Assembly (NCBI GenBank): GCA_041859375.1
Contig: JBHEKP010000304.1
Location: 1-10,542, forward strand
Origin: JBHEKP01 sp041859375
GTDB lineage: Bacteria; Hydrogenedentota; Hydrogenedentia; Hydrogenedentales; CAITNO01
Reading direction: 5' to 3'
DNA length: 10,542 bases
A model generated the notes under the pieces. It searched no databases, was not told the origin of the DNA, and worked only from the letters and a program-made list of their open reading frames with translations. A program made the translations under genes and the position numbers. Positions 1-6,789 of this stretch are shown one piece after another. Each line of letters starts with the position of its first letter. Within the stretch, counting starts at the first letter, position 1.

Positions 1-1
1 G

Positions 2-796
2 GACCGCGCCCTGGCGACGGGCACACCAGTGGGCATCGAGATGGACCTGGCCTGGTTTGAGGACCCCTCCGGCGCGGCGAAGCCCCGGATTATCGTGGCC
101 CACGGCAAACCCTTCAAGGGCGACGAGCCGGGCCTGCGCGACTATTTCTTTGAGAAGGTGCGCCCCTTGGTGGAAAAGGCGCTCCAGGAGGGCAACAAGG
201 GCGGCTGGCCGCTGGTGACGCTGAACATCAACGATCTGCGGGGGGACGATCCCGCCTTTTTCCAGGCGGTGTGGGATTTGGCGGCGGAGTATGAGCCGTG
301 GTTGTGCACGGCGGTGAAACAGGCCCCGCCCGACGGTCCCGCGCCCCTCGACGTGAAGCCCGTGCTCATCCTCACCGGCGGCGGCAAACGCGAGACGGAA
401 TGTTTTTACAATAACGTTCCCGTGGGCGGGAAGCTCCGTCTCTTCGGCTCGTCCAGCGACGGCAGGGGCGACAATTTCCGCCGCTGGGTCAATTATGCCT
501 GGAAATCCGTGGAGCCAGAGGGCCAGGGCAAGGCGGGCGAGTGGACCGCCGAGGATGCGGCGCGGCTGAAGACGCTGGTGGACGCGGCGCACCAGGGCGG
601 CTGCTGGATCCGCTTCTACACAATCAACGGCCATTCCCCCGTGGCCACCGTCACCAGCGGCTGGAGCCCCGGCTACAATTTTGGCGGCCTCGAGGCGGCC
701 TCCCTCCGCTGGAAGGCGGCCGTCGAGGCCGGGGTGGACTTCATCGCCACCGACCAGTATGAGGACTTCGCCGCCTTCCGAAAGGGCGGCAAATAG
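2..796 (+). CDS. PI-PLC/GDPD-like phosphodiesterase, 5'-truncated
   Basis: This is the C-terminal part (about 264 codons) of a TIM-barrel phosphodiesterase-like protein. The frame is open to the left edge, so the gene starts outside the window; the GTG at 29 is only the first start-like codon visible. The first residues seen, DRALATGTPVGIEMDLAW, resemble the early strand of PLC-like/GDPD superfamily proteins, where a 'xxAL..G...vEaDv' segment carries acidic metal-binding residues. IIVAHG follows where the family has its second strand. The end, AGVDFIATDQYEDF, matches the last barrel strand ('G.d.I.TD'). The catalytic His of the missing N-terminus cannot be checked. The family cleaves phosphodiester bonds in lipids or glycerophosphodiesters, but the bacterial branch this resembles is mostly uncharacterised, so the substrate is unknown. 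It converges on the acyl-CoA dehydrogenase gene with 12 bp between stop codons and is probably unrelated to that operon. Confidence 0.72.
   Translation, partial: DRALATGTPVGIEMDLAWFEDPSGAAKPRIIVAHGKPFKGDEPGLRDYFFEKVRPLVEKALQEGNKGGWPLVTLNINDLRGDDPAFFQAVWDLAAEYEPWLCTAVKQAPPDGPAPLDVKPVLILTGGGKRETECFYNNVPVGGKLRLFGSSSDGRGDNFRRWVNYAWKSVEPEGQGKAGEWTAEDAARLKTLVDAAHQGGCWIRFYTINGHSPVATVTSGWSPGYNFGGLEAASLRWKAAVEAGVDFIATDQYEDFAAFRKGGK
770..790. terminator. Terminator-like hairpin at convergent gene ends
   Basis: GCCGCC (770-775) pairs with GGCGGC (785-790). TT/AA pairing inside gives a small loop with one bulge. The hairpin lies over the last codons of the PLC-like gene, just before its stop, and just beyond the dehydrogenase stop on the other strand. 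Neither strand has a T-tract after it, so it is at best a weak or factor-assisted bidirectional terminator. A chance dyad in GC-rich coding sequence is possible. Confidence 0.22.
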
Positions 797-808
797 CCCC
801 GCCCCGCC

Positions 809-2605
809 TTAGAACCACGCCTCGTTGAAGTCCAGCGCGGTGCGCTCGTCGGACGTGAGCATCTGCGCCGTTGCCAGCGCGTGGGGGAGCACCTGCCCGG
901 CGTAGAAGCGCGCCGTCTCAATCTTGCCCCGGTAGAACGCCTGCTCCTCCGAACCCGCGTCCAGCGCCTTCTGCGCCGCCACCGCCTGGATGAGCAGCTG
1001 CCAGGCCACCGCCGTCTGGGAGAACATCTCCAGGTAGGCCGTGGCGTTGCAGGTGTACAAATGCACCTGGCCGGACATGCCGAGCATGCCCAGGTGCATG
1101 GTGGCGCGGATCACCTCGTTCTGGGCCTGCTCCACCTTCTCCGCGATGTCTTTTACCGGCGCCAGCCCCTTCCCCTCGTCCACGGTCCGCGAGATTTCCG
1201 CCATGAGCGCGCGCACCGCGCCGCCGCCCATCATGGGCACCTTGCGCCCGAGCAGGTCCAGCGCCTGGATGCCGTTGGCGCCCTCGTAGATCGAGAAGAC
1301 CTTGCAGTCCCGGAGCATCTGCGCGATGGGGTAGTCCTCCGTGTAGCCGGATCCGCCGTGGCACTGCATGGCCAGCCGGATGCTCTCAAAGGCCGCGTCG
1401 GATCCGTAGGCCTTGCAGCAGGGGGTGAGCACCTCCAGCAGCAGGTGCAGCCGCTGCTGTTCCTCAACGTCCGTGGTGGCGTGCTCCTCGTCGTAGGCGC
1501 GCGCGCAGTAGAGGAAGAGGCCGAGGCAGCCCTCCACCACCGCCTTCTGCCGCAGCAGCATCTGCCGCACGTCCGCGTGGCGGATGATGGGCACCGGCGG
1601 TTCCAGCGCGTCCTTGCTGGTGATGTCCCGTCCCTGCAGGCGCTCCCGCGCGAAGGCCGCCGCGTGGTGGTACGCGGCCGACGCCACGCCCACCGCCTGC
1701 ATGCCCGTGAAAACCCGCGCGTTGTTCATCATCTCGAACATGCACCGCAGCCCGTGGTTTTCCTCGCCCACCAGCCAGCCCCGGCAGTCGCCCTTGTCGC
1801 CGAAGCTCAGGGACACCGTGGACGACCCGTGCAGCCCCATCTTCTGCTCCAGGCCCGTGGCGGTCACGTCGTTGGGCTCCCAGCCCTCCCCGGCGGGCCG
1901 GAACTTCGGGACGATGAACAGGCTGATGCCCTTCACGCCCGCGGGCGCGCCCTCCACCCGCGCCAGCACGGCGTGGACGATGTTTTCCGTCAGGTCGTGG
2001 TCGCCGCCAGAGATGAAGCGCTTGTTGCCGCGAATCAGATAGTGGCCGCCGTCGGCGGATTTCACCGCCGTGGTGGTGATGTCGCCCACCGACGTGCCCG
2101 CGTCCGGCTCGGTCAGCACCATCGTGCCCGCAAAGCGCCCCGCGAACAGCGGCCCCATGTACTTTTCCTGGAGTTCCGGCGATCCGAAGGTCTTCAGCAG
2201 GTGCGCCGTGCCGTAGGTGAGCCCCAGGTACATCGCCGCCGCCGTGTTGCCGCAGTTGAACAGGAAGCACGACAGGGCGTGGATCGTGATGGGGAACTGC
2301 TGGCCCCCGTCCTCATAGGAAACGTTCGGCGCGATCCAGCCGCCCTCGGCGCACTGGCGCCAGATTTCATGCATCGCCTTCGGCACCGTCACCCTTGTCC
2401 CGTCAAAGGCCGCGCCCTCCCGGTCGGACTCCTGGTAGGAAGGCCAGAACACCTCGTGGGCGAGCTGGTGCGCCGTCTCCGCGGCCATGTCAAAGGTTTC
2501 GCGGGAGTGGTCCTCGTAATAGGGGTATTTGGTGAGTTCTTCGAGCCTCAGCACCTCGTGGAGCAGGAACTTGATGGTGCGCAGGTCGGCAAGTTTCGTC
2601 GTCAT
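809..2605 (-). CDS. Acyl-CoA dehydrogenase, long (~600 aa) type
   Basis: This 598-residue FAD enzyme introduces an alpha,beta double bond into an acyl-CoA and passes electrons to ETF. LTEPDAGTSVGDI (164-176) is the flavin/substrate-binding segment of the middle domain. QCHGGSGYTEDYP (414-426) is the conserved C-terminal-domain motif. IYEGANGIQALDL (439-451) places the catalytic base at Glu441. Ordinary acyl-CoA dehydrogenases are about 380-400 residues. The extra roughly 120 residues at the C-terminus and the extended N-terminal helices fit the subgroup that contains FadE5 and DmdC (3-methylmercaptopropionyl-CoA dehydrogenase). Chain-length or thio-substrate preference cannot be read from sequence. 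It is the last gene of the etfB-etfA-FeS operon, with a 48-bp gap to the Fe-S gene. The ATG at 2605 has an AAAGG Shine-Dalgarno-like site (2615-2619) 9 bp upstream. Family assignment is near certain; substrate is unknown. Confidence 0.96.
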   Translation of the reverse strand: MTTKLADLRTIKFLLHEVLRLEELTKYPYYEDHSRETFDMAAETAHQLAHEVFWPSYQESDREGAAFDGTRVTVPKAMHEIWRQCAEGGWIAPNVSYEDGGQQFPITIHALSCFLFNCGNTAAAMYLGLTYGTAHLLKTFGSPELQEKYMGPLFAGRFAGTMVLTEPDAGTSVGDITTTAVKSADGGHYLIRGNKRFISGGDHDLTENIVHAVLARVEGAPAGVKGISLFIVPKFRPAGEGWEPNDVTATGLEQKMGLHGSSTVSLSFGDKGDCRGWLVGEENHGLRCMFEMMNNARVFTGMQAVGVASAAYHHAAAFARERLQGRDITSKDALEPPVPIIRHADVRQMLLRQKAVVEGCLGLFLYCARAYDEEHATTDVEEQQRLHLLLEVLTPCCKAYGSDAAFESIRLAMQCHGGSGYTEDYPIAQMLRDCKVFSIYEGANGIQALDLLGRKVPMMGGGAVRALMAEISRTVDEGKGLAPVKDIAEKVEQAQNEVIRATMHLGMLGMSGQVHLYTCNATAYLEMFSQTAVAWQLLIQAVAAQKALDAGSEEQAFYRGKIETARFYAGQVLPHALATAQMLTSDERTALDFNEAWF

Positions 2606-2653
2606 GGCTTTCGGCCTTTCTGTGTTGCGCGTCGGCGGGGTCCGTGCCCCGTT

Positions 2654-4636
2654 TCAACCCAGCGAGTCCGCCGCGTATTCCGCTATGTCCCTGATTTCCA
2701 CATCACCCCTGTCGTTCGCCTTCAGCCCGTCCGCCAGCATGGTCGCGCAGAAGGGGCACGCCGTGGCCGCCGCACCCGCGCCCGTCGCGGCAAGTTCAGC
2801 GGCGCGGACGCGGTTGATCCGCTCGCCCGCCGTCTCCTCCAGCCACATGCGCCCCCCGCCCGCGCCGCAGCAAAGGCCCTTCAGCCCCGAAGCCGCCGGG
2901 TCCGCCGGCCGTCGGCCCGCCGCCTCAAGCACACGCCGGGGCGCTTCGGTTATGCCGTTGTGGCGCGCCAGGTAGCACGAGTCGTGCACCGCCACGGCGT
3001 TGCCCGTCCGGGCCTTCGGCGTCAGTTTCCCCGAGTCAATCAGCTCGCCGATGAACTCCGCGTGGTGCGTCACCCGGTAAGTGGCGCCAAAGGCGGGGTA
3101 CTCGTTCGCCAGCGTGTTGAGGCAGTGGGGGCAGGTCACCAGTATCCTGTCAAAGGAATAGCGGCCCAGCGTCTCGATAATCTCCCGCGTTGCGGACTGG
3201 TACAGGTATTCGTTGCCCAGCCGCCGCGCGCTTTCGCAGGTGCACCGCTCCTCCGGGCCGAGTATGGCGAAGTCCACCCCCGCCGCCTTCAGGATTTTTA
3301 CCATGGCGGTGGAGGTCCGTTTGCCCCGGTCGTCGTAGGATCCCGCGCAGCCCACCCAGAAGAGCGCCTCCGCCCGGCCCTTCGCCGAAATCAGCGGCAC
3401 GTCGAGCCCGTCGGCCCAGGCCGCGCGCGCCGAGGGCGCGAAACCCCAGGGGTTCCCGGCCGTTTCCATGTTGCGGAACGCGCCGTCCGCCTGTTCGGGG
3501 AAGCTCGCCTCCATGAGCACCTGGTGGCGGCGCAGGTCCACAAGCTTGTCAATGTGTTCGATGCCCATCGGGCAGTGCTCCACGCAGGCCGCACAGGTGG
3601 TGCAGGCCCAGACAGCCTCCGTGTCCACCACGCCGCCCGCCAGGGCCGCGCCGCCCTCCTCCGCCTCCTTCCCGGCGAGGATGCGCGGACCCTCCCGGAG
3701 TAGGTGGTGCTTCAGGTCCACGATGAGCTGCTTGGGGTGGAGCGCCTTGCCCGTCCGGTGGGTCGGGCAGAAGTCCTGGCAGCGCCCGCACTCGATGCAC
3801 GCCAGCAGGTCAAGGTTCTGCTTCCAGGTGAATTCCTGGACCTTTGCCACGCCGAAGGATTCCGCCGCCTCGTCCTCCAGGTCCATCACCGACAGCGCGC
3901 CCCTCGGGCGGGTGCGCCGGAGCAGCAGGTTGGCGGGGCCCGCCAGCAGGTGAAGGTGCTTTGTCGGGATGAACAGCAGCGCCACCAGCGCCAGGTGCGC
4001 CAGCGCGTCCAGCCACCAGGTTACGCGGGCAACCAAATGCAGAACGGTCTCGTCCAGACCCGCAAAGACGGACGCGAGCGCCGCGCTGACCACATGGCTG
4101 CCGGGGTCCGCCTCCAGGCCCAGCGCGATGTGTGCCGCATAGTCCAGCAGGTAGGCGGCCATCGCGCCGCCGATGAACGCGAACACGAACGCCGACTCCA
4201 CCGAGGGCCGGGTCAGGCTCGCGGGCCGGAGCACGTGGCGGCGGAAGGCCAGCCCCAGCACCCCCGCGATGATCAGCACCGCGAACGCGTCCGCCGTCGC
4301 GGCGTACCACCGCGCAAGGGCGCCGTGGCCCAGCAGGTTGAAGCCGGGGAGGAAGGGGCCCGCGAAATGGTTGATGGTGTTGACGGCGAAGACGAAGAAG
4401 CCCCACACAATCAGGATGTGGAACGCCCCCACCAGGGGTTTGCGGAAAACCCGCCGCTGGCCGAGCACGTCCGCCATGACCGATGCGGCACGGCGCAGGG
4501 GCCGGTCAATCCGCGTGTCCGGGTCCGGCGCGCCCGCGCGCACCAGCCGCGTGAGAAACACGGCGCGCCGCGCAAACCAGGCCGCCGCCCCAAGCACCAC
4601 GAGGGCGAACACGATTTTTTCCGGAAGGGTTGGCAT
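2654..4636 (-). CDS. Membrane Fe-S protein, ETF:menaquinone oxidoreductase type
   Basis: This 660-residue protein has three parts. Residues 1-230 hold about five or six membrane helices (near 7-30, 71-90, 112-131, 147-170, 184-200 and 206-225), with several His (73, 90, 170, 200, 214) that could bind heme b, like the NarI gamma domain. Residues 280-290 (C280xxC283xxC286xxxC290P) and 345-355 (C345xxC348xxC351xxxC355P) are two 4Fe-4S sites. The rest is two CCG domains: VGCAG (C430) and TCPHC (C502, C505) in the first; HDSCYLARHN (C554), LCCGAGGG (C589, C590) and CPFC (C627, C630) in the second. This is the HdrDE/GlpC-like architecture of proteins shown in Geobacter and syntrophs to pass electrons from EtfAB to menaquinone. 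Its place between etfA and the dehydrogenase supports that role. In CTCESARRLGNEYL (465-478) the third position is Cys; relatives as I remember them have Gly ('CTGDxARR'). The start has only a weak AGGA site. Confidence 0.92.
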   Translation of the reverse strand: MPTLPEKIVFALVVLGAAAWFARRAVFLTRLVRAGAPDPDTRIDRPLRRAASVMADVLGQRRVFRKPLVGAFHILIVWGFFVFAVNTINHFAGPFLPGFNLLGHGALARWYAATADAFAVLIIAGVLGLAFRRHVLRPASLTRPSVESAFVFAFIGGAMAAYLLDYAAHIALGLEADPGSHVVSAALASVFAGLDETVLHLVARVTWWLDALAHLALVALLFIPTKHLHLLAGPANLLLRRTRPRGALSVMDLEDEAAESFGVAKVQEFTWKQNLDLLACIECGRCQDFCPTHRTGKALHPKQLIVDLKHHLLREGPRILAGKEAEEGGAALAGGVVDTEAVWACTTCAACVEHCPMGIEHIDKLVDLRRHQVLMEASFPEQADGAFRNMETAGNPWGFAPSARAAWADGLDVPLISAKGRAEALFWVGCAGSYDDRGKRTSTAMVKILKAAGVDFAILGPEERCTCESARRLGNEYLYQSATREIIETLGRYSFDRILVTCPHCLNTLANEYPAFGATYRVTHHAEFIGELIDSGKLTPKARTGNAVAVHDSCYLARHNGITEAPRRVLEAAGRRPADPAASGLKGLCCGAGGGRMWLEETAGERINRVRAAELAATGAGAAATACPFCATMLADGLKANDRGDVEIRDIAEYAADSLG

Positions 4637-4685
4637 TATGCGCGTTTTCCTGTGGGTCCGGGGGCCTCCGGTTGCGTCGCGGCCC

Positions 4686-5657
4686 TCATCGCCGCGCCAG
4701 GGCCTCCCTGAATTCCCTGGTCAGCATGGGGACCACCTCATACAGGTCGCCCACGATGCCGTAGTCGCAGACCTTGAAGATGGGCGCGTTCGGATCCTTG
4801 TTGACGGCCACGATGATCTTCGACGGGCGCATGCCCGCCTGGTGCTGGATCGCGCCCGATATGCCGCACGCGATGTACAGGTCCGGACTCACCACCTTGC
4901 CCGTCTGGCCCACCTGGTGGGAGTGGTGTATCCAGCCCGCGTCCACCGCCGCGCGGCTCGAGCCCAGCGCCGCGCCGAGCACGTCGCAAAGCTCCTGGAG
5001 CACCGGCCAGCCCTCCGGGCCGCCCAGCCCGCGACCGCCCGAAACCACAATGCGCGCCTCCGTCAGCTCCACCGTGCCCGCGGCGGCCTCCACCACGGCC
5101 TTGATAATGCTTTTCAGCGGCATCTCCGGCATCGGCAGGGCGGTCACCTCCGGCGCGGGCGAGTCGTCGCGGACCACGGGCGACACGTTGGGGCGCAGCG
5201 ACACCAGCGCGGGTGCGCCGGTGGGGCGGACCTCCGAAACCACCTTGCCCGCGTACAGCGGCTTCACCGCCACCGGTCCGCCGTCCCAGCGGCAGCCCGT
5301 GCAGTCCTGGAGCAGCTCCGCGTCCAGACGCGCCGCCGCCGACGCGCACAGCTCCTTGCCCGTGGCCGAGGCCGGGCCGATCACAAGCCGCGCGCCCGTC
5401 TCGCGCGCCACCGCCGCCGCAATCCCCGCAAAGGCGTCGTTCGGGTACAAATGCGGCGTCGTGTTGTCGCACGCGAAAAAGCGCCGTATGCCGAAGCCCG
5501 CCAGCTCCGCCGCGGCCCCCGCCGGGTCGGTGCCAAGGCACACCGCGTTCAGTTCCAGGCCCGCGTCGCGGGCAAGGCCCGCCGCCGCCGAGACCGCCTC
5601 AAGGGAGCTCTTGCGAAAACGCCCCCGCTGTTGTTCAAGTATCGCCAGCACGCTCAT
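4686..5657 (-). CDS. etfA: Electron transfer flavoprotein subunit alpha
   Basis: This is the FAD-carrying alpha subunit of the soluble heterodimer that shuttles electrons from acyl-CoA dehydrogenases to the membrane oxidoreductase. I chose the ATG at 5657, giving 323 residues starting [12 protein letters not shown], because the family typically begins 'MsvLvliE'. It has a GGGAA site 7 bp upstream and lies 19 bp after the etfB stop. A longer start at 5693 adds 12 residues without family resemblance and would overlap etfB. The C-terminal half holds the FAD domain: [10 protein letters not shown] (204-213), [10 protein letters not shown] (233-242), [19 protein letters not shown] (247-265) and [10 protein letters not shown] (266-275), the ETF-alpha signature, then [10 protein letters not shown] (285-294). 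Length is normal and no key motif is missing. It is the second gene of the operon, and a 28-bp gap (5658-5685 excluded by the overlap-free start) is not present: etfB ends at 5677. Confidence 0.97.
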   Translation of the reverse strand: MSVLAILEQQRGRFRKSSLEAVSAAAGLARDAGLELNAVCLGTDPAGAAAELAGFGIRRFFACDNTTPHLYPNDAFAGIAAAVARETGARLVIGPASATGKELCASAAARLDAELLQDCTGCRWDGGPVAVKPLYAGKVVSEVRPTGAPALVSLRPNVSPVVRDDSPAPEVTALPMPEMPLKSIIKAVVEAAAGTVELTEARIVVSGGRGLGGPEGWPVLQELCDVLGAALGSSRAAVDAGWIHHSHQVGQTGKVVSPDLYIACGISGAIQHQAGMRPSKIIVAVNKDPNAPIFKVCDYGIVGDLYEVVPMLTREFREALARR

Positions 5658-5676
5658 GCGTTCATTCCCGTTGGTT

Positions 5677-6441
5677 TCAGACCACTTTTTCATCTTCCAT
5701 CAATATCCGGACCAGCGTTTTCGCCCGCTCACCGCCGTCGCCGTCTATCACCTTGCACAGGCGCTGCTGGCGGGGCAGGGAAATGCCCAGCACCTCCAGG
5801 CCGCCCGTCGCCGCGCCGGACTGTTCCGGCCGGCTCTCGCGGATTTCCTTTTTCTTCGCCTTCATGATGTTGGGCAGCGTCGGGTAGCGCGGCGTGTTGA
5901 TGCCCTTCTGCATCGTGAACAGCGCGGGCAGGGGCACTTCCAGCGTGATCTGGCCGCCCTCAACCTCCCGGTCCACCTCCGCCGTGGAACCCGAAAGCTC
6001 AAACCGGGTGATGACCGAGGCGTGGGCCATGCCCAGCAGCTCCGCCACCCGCTCCGGCACCTGCGCCCCGTCGTCGTCCACCGCCTGCTTCCCCGCGAAG
6101 ACCAGGTCGGGCGCAATCTCTTTGATCACCGCCGCCAGCAGCCGGGCCGTGCCCGGCGCGGTCAGCCCCGCCGCCTGGCCGGTGTCCGCCCACACGCCCG
6201 CGTCCGCGCCCATGGCCAGCGCCGTGCGGATCGTTTCCTTGGACTCCGGCGGACCCGCGCTCACCACCACCACCTCCGCGCCGTGCGACTCCTTCAACCG
6301 TATCGCCTGCTCCACGGCGTGCTCGTCGTACGGGCTCATCACATGCTTCAACTGCGCCGTGGCCACCGACTTCCCGTCGGGCGTCACCTGCAGTTCCGAG
6401 GCCGTGTCCGGCACGCTTTTCACCAAAACGGCAATTTTCAC
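5677..6441 (-). CDS. etfB: Electron transfer flavoprotein subunit beta
   Basis: This 254-residue protein is the beta subunit of ETF, paired with the alpha subunit encoded just downstream. It starts [13 protein letters not shown], as the family does. [14 protein letters not shown] (117-130) is the nucleotide-binding segment that holds AMP in ordinary ETFs and FAD or NADH in bifurcating ones. The ETF-beta signature runs from [20 protein letters not shown] (160-179) into [18 protein letters not shown] (183-200), the recognition-loop region that contacts dehydrogenases. The start is GTG at 6441, supported by a strong GGAAGGAG site at 6447-6454, 5 bp upstream. It is the first gene of the operon; a sigma70-like promoter lies about 70 bp upstream. 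Whether this ETF bifurcates is uncertain. The Fe-S partner next door suggests simple transfer to quinone. Confidence 0.97.
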   Translation of the reverse strand: MKIAVLVKSVPDTASELQVTPDGKSVATAQLKHVMSPYDEHAVEQAIRLKESHGAEVVVVSAGPPESKETIRTALAMGADAGVWADTGQAAGLTAPGTARLLAAVIKEIAPDLVFAGKQAVDDDGAQVPERVAELLGMAHASVITRFELSGSTAEVDREVEGGQITLEVPLPALFTMQKGINTPRYPTLPNIMKAKKKEIRESRPEQSGAATGGLEVLGISLPRQQRLCKVIDGDGGERAKTLVRILMEDEKVV

Positions 6442-6446
6442 CTTGG

Positions 6447-6454
6447 CTCCTTCC
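6447..6454 (-). promoter_or_regulatory. Ribosome binding site of etfB
   Basis: GGAAGGAG on the minus strand, 5 bp before a GTG codon. It is the best Shine-Dalgarno match in the window and fixes the start of etfB at a GTG rather than a later codon. Confidence 0.8.
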
Positions 6455-6479
6455 CACGGAATTCAAACCCGTGTGACAC

Positions 6480-6497
6480 CGGGCCGTCGCCGGCCCG
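6480..6497 (-). other. GC-rich hairpin in the etf leader
   Basis: CGGGCCG (6480-6486) and CGGCCCG (6491-6497) form a perfect 7-bp stem with a 4-nt loop. If transcription starts near 6505, as the minus-strand promoter predicts, the hairpin sits close to the 5' end of the etf mRNA, about 40 nt before the start codon and clear of the ribosome site. It could protect the transcript from decay. No T-tract follows, so it is not a convincing attenuator. Confidence 0.4.
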
Positions 6498-6511
6498 TCT
6501 TGCGCGCAAAC

Positions 6512-6541
6512 AGTATACAATAGCGGAATTGGAAATACCAA
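6512..6541 (-). promoter_or_regulatory. Candidate sigma70 promoter for the etf operon
   Basis: On the minus strand, TTGGTA (6541-6536, 4 of 6 to TTGACA) is followed after 18 bp by TATACT (6517-6512, 5 of 6 to TATAAT). The predicted start near 6505 leaves a leader of about 60 nt before etfB. The -35 box lies inside an operator-like dyad. This is consensus matching by eye, without experimental support. Confidence 0.45.
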
Positions 6542-6545
6542 TTTC
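6525..6545. promoter_or_regulatory. Operator-like dyad over the etf -35 box
   Basis: AATTGG (6527-6532) and CCAATT (6538-6543) are perfect inverted repeats around AAATA. The outer GG/TC bases extend the arms to 8 bp with one mismatch. Size and symmetry suit a dimeric repressor such as a TetR or GntR protein, and the overlap with the predicted -35 box is where a repressor would act. No regulator gene lies in the window, so the binding protein is unknown. Confidence 0.4.
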
Positions 6546-6555
6546 GGGCATATTG

Positions 6556-6584
6556 TTGAATAAAGCCAAAAAACACGCTAATAT
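6556..6584 (+). promoter_or_regulatory. Possible distal promoter toward the CoA-transferase
   Basis: TTGAAT (6556-6561) and TAATAT (6579-6584) are 17 bp apart, each 4 of 6 to the sigma70 consensus. It would give a leader of about 200 nt containing the nested dyad. Weaker than the proximal candidate and may be chance in AT-rich DNA. Confidence 0.25.
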
Positions 6585-6597
6585 GTGGTACCAATCA

Positions 6598-6631
6598 GGC
6601 CGCACACGGTATATGTTTACCAAATGCGGCC
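6598..6631. repeat. Nested 34-bp inverted repeat
   Basis: The outer arms GGCCGCA (6598-6604) and TGCGGCC (6625-6631) are perfect inverted repeats. Inside them, GGTA (6608-6611) and TACC (6618-6621) form a second, centred pair around a 6-bp loop. No T-run follows on either strand, so this is not a standard terminator. It may be a protein-binding dyad or a leader RNA hairpin between the two divergent genes. A smaller repeat, CCGGA/TCCGG (6630-6634 and 6642-6646), adjoins it. Confidence 0.5.
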
Positions 6632-6657
6632 GGAAAAAACATCCGGTGTTATCCCGC

Positions 6658-6686
6658 ACGACAAGAACACCGCATGTCACTATAAT
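6658..6686 (+). promoter_or_regulatory. Candidate sigma70 promoter for the CoA-transferase
   Basis: ACGACA (6658-6663, 4 of 6 to TTGACA) precedes a perfect TATAAT (6681-6686) by the ideal 17 bp. The predicted start near 6693 leaves a leader of about 97 nt. A 4-bp hairpin, CCGC/GCGG (6692-6695 and 6702-6705), would be at its 5' end. This is the strongest promoter candidate in the window. Confidence 0.5.
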
Positions 6687-6776
6687 ATAACCCGCCAAAA
6701 CGCGGCAATACTAAAAAATATGAGAAATGCCGGGCTCGGCGGCGGCGTTTGTCGTTGAGTGCCGGAATACACCCAC

Positions 6777-6782
6777 GGAAGG
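6777..6782 (+). promoter_or_regulatory. Ribosome binding site of the CoA-transferase
   Basis: GGAAGG lies 7 bp before the ATG at 6790. It supports that start and so the 35-40 residue N-terminal extension of the protein. Confidence 0.65.
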
Positions 6783-6789
6783 CGGTTGA

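Noticed and set aside
881..3703. Open plus-strand frame of 940 codons antisense to the dehydrogenase and Fe-S genes
   Set aside because: It is a product of high GC at third codon positions. The translation is rich in Arg, His, Gly and Ala, has no recognisable domain, and spans two convincing genes on the other strand.
5658..5693. Upstream start of etfA at 5693
   Set aside because: The 12 added residues are unlike the family, the start overlaps the end of etfB, and MSVLAILEQ at 5657 matches the usual ETF-alpha start.
6598..6646. Intrinsic terminator in the divergent gap
   Set aside because: Stems are present, but no T-tract follows on either strand and no gene ends nearby; the A-run at 6635-6640 is on the wrong side for a minus-strand terminator.
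4173..6690. Overlapping long plus-strand frames opposite the Fe-S, etfA and etfB genes
   Set aside because: They shadow three genes with clear signatures, have Arg/Pro/Ser-rich content, and lack ribosome sites or domains.
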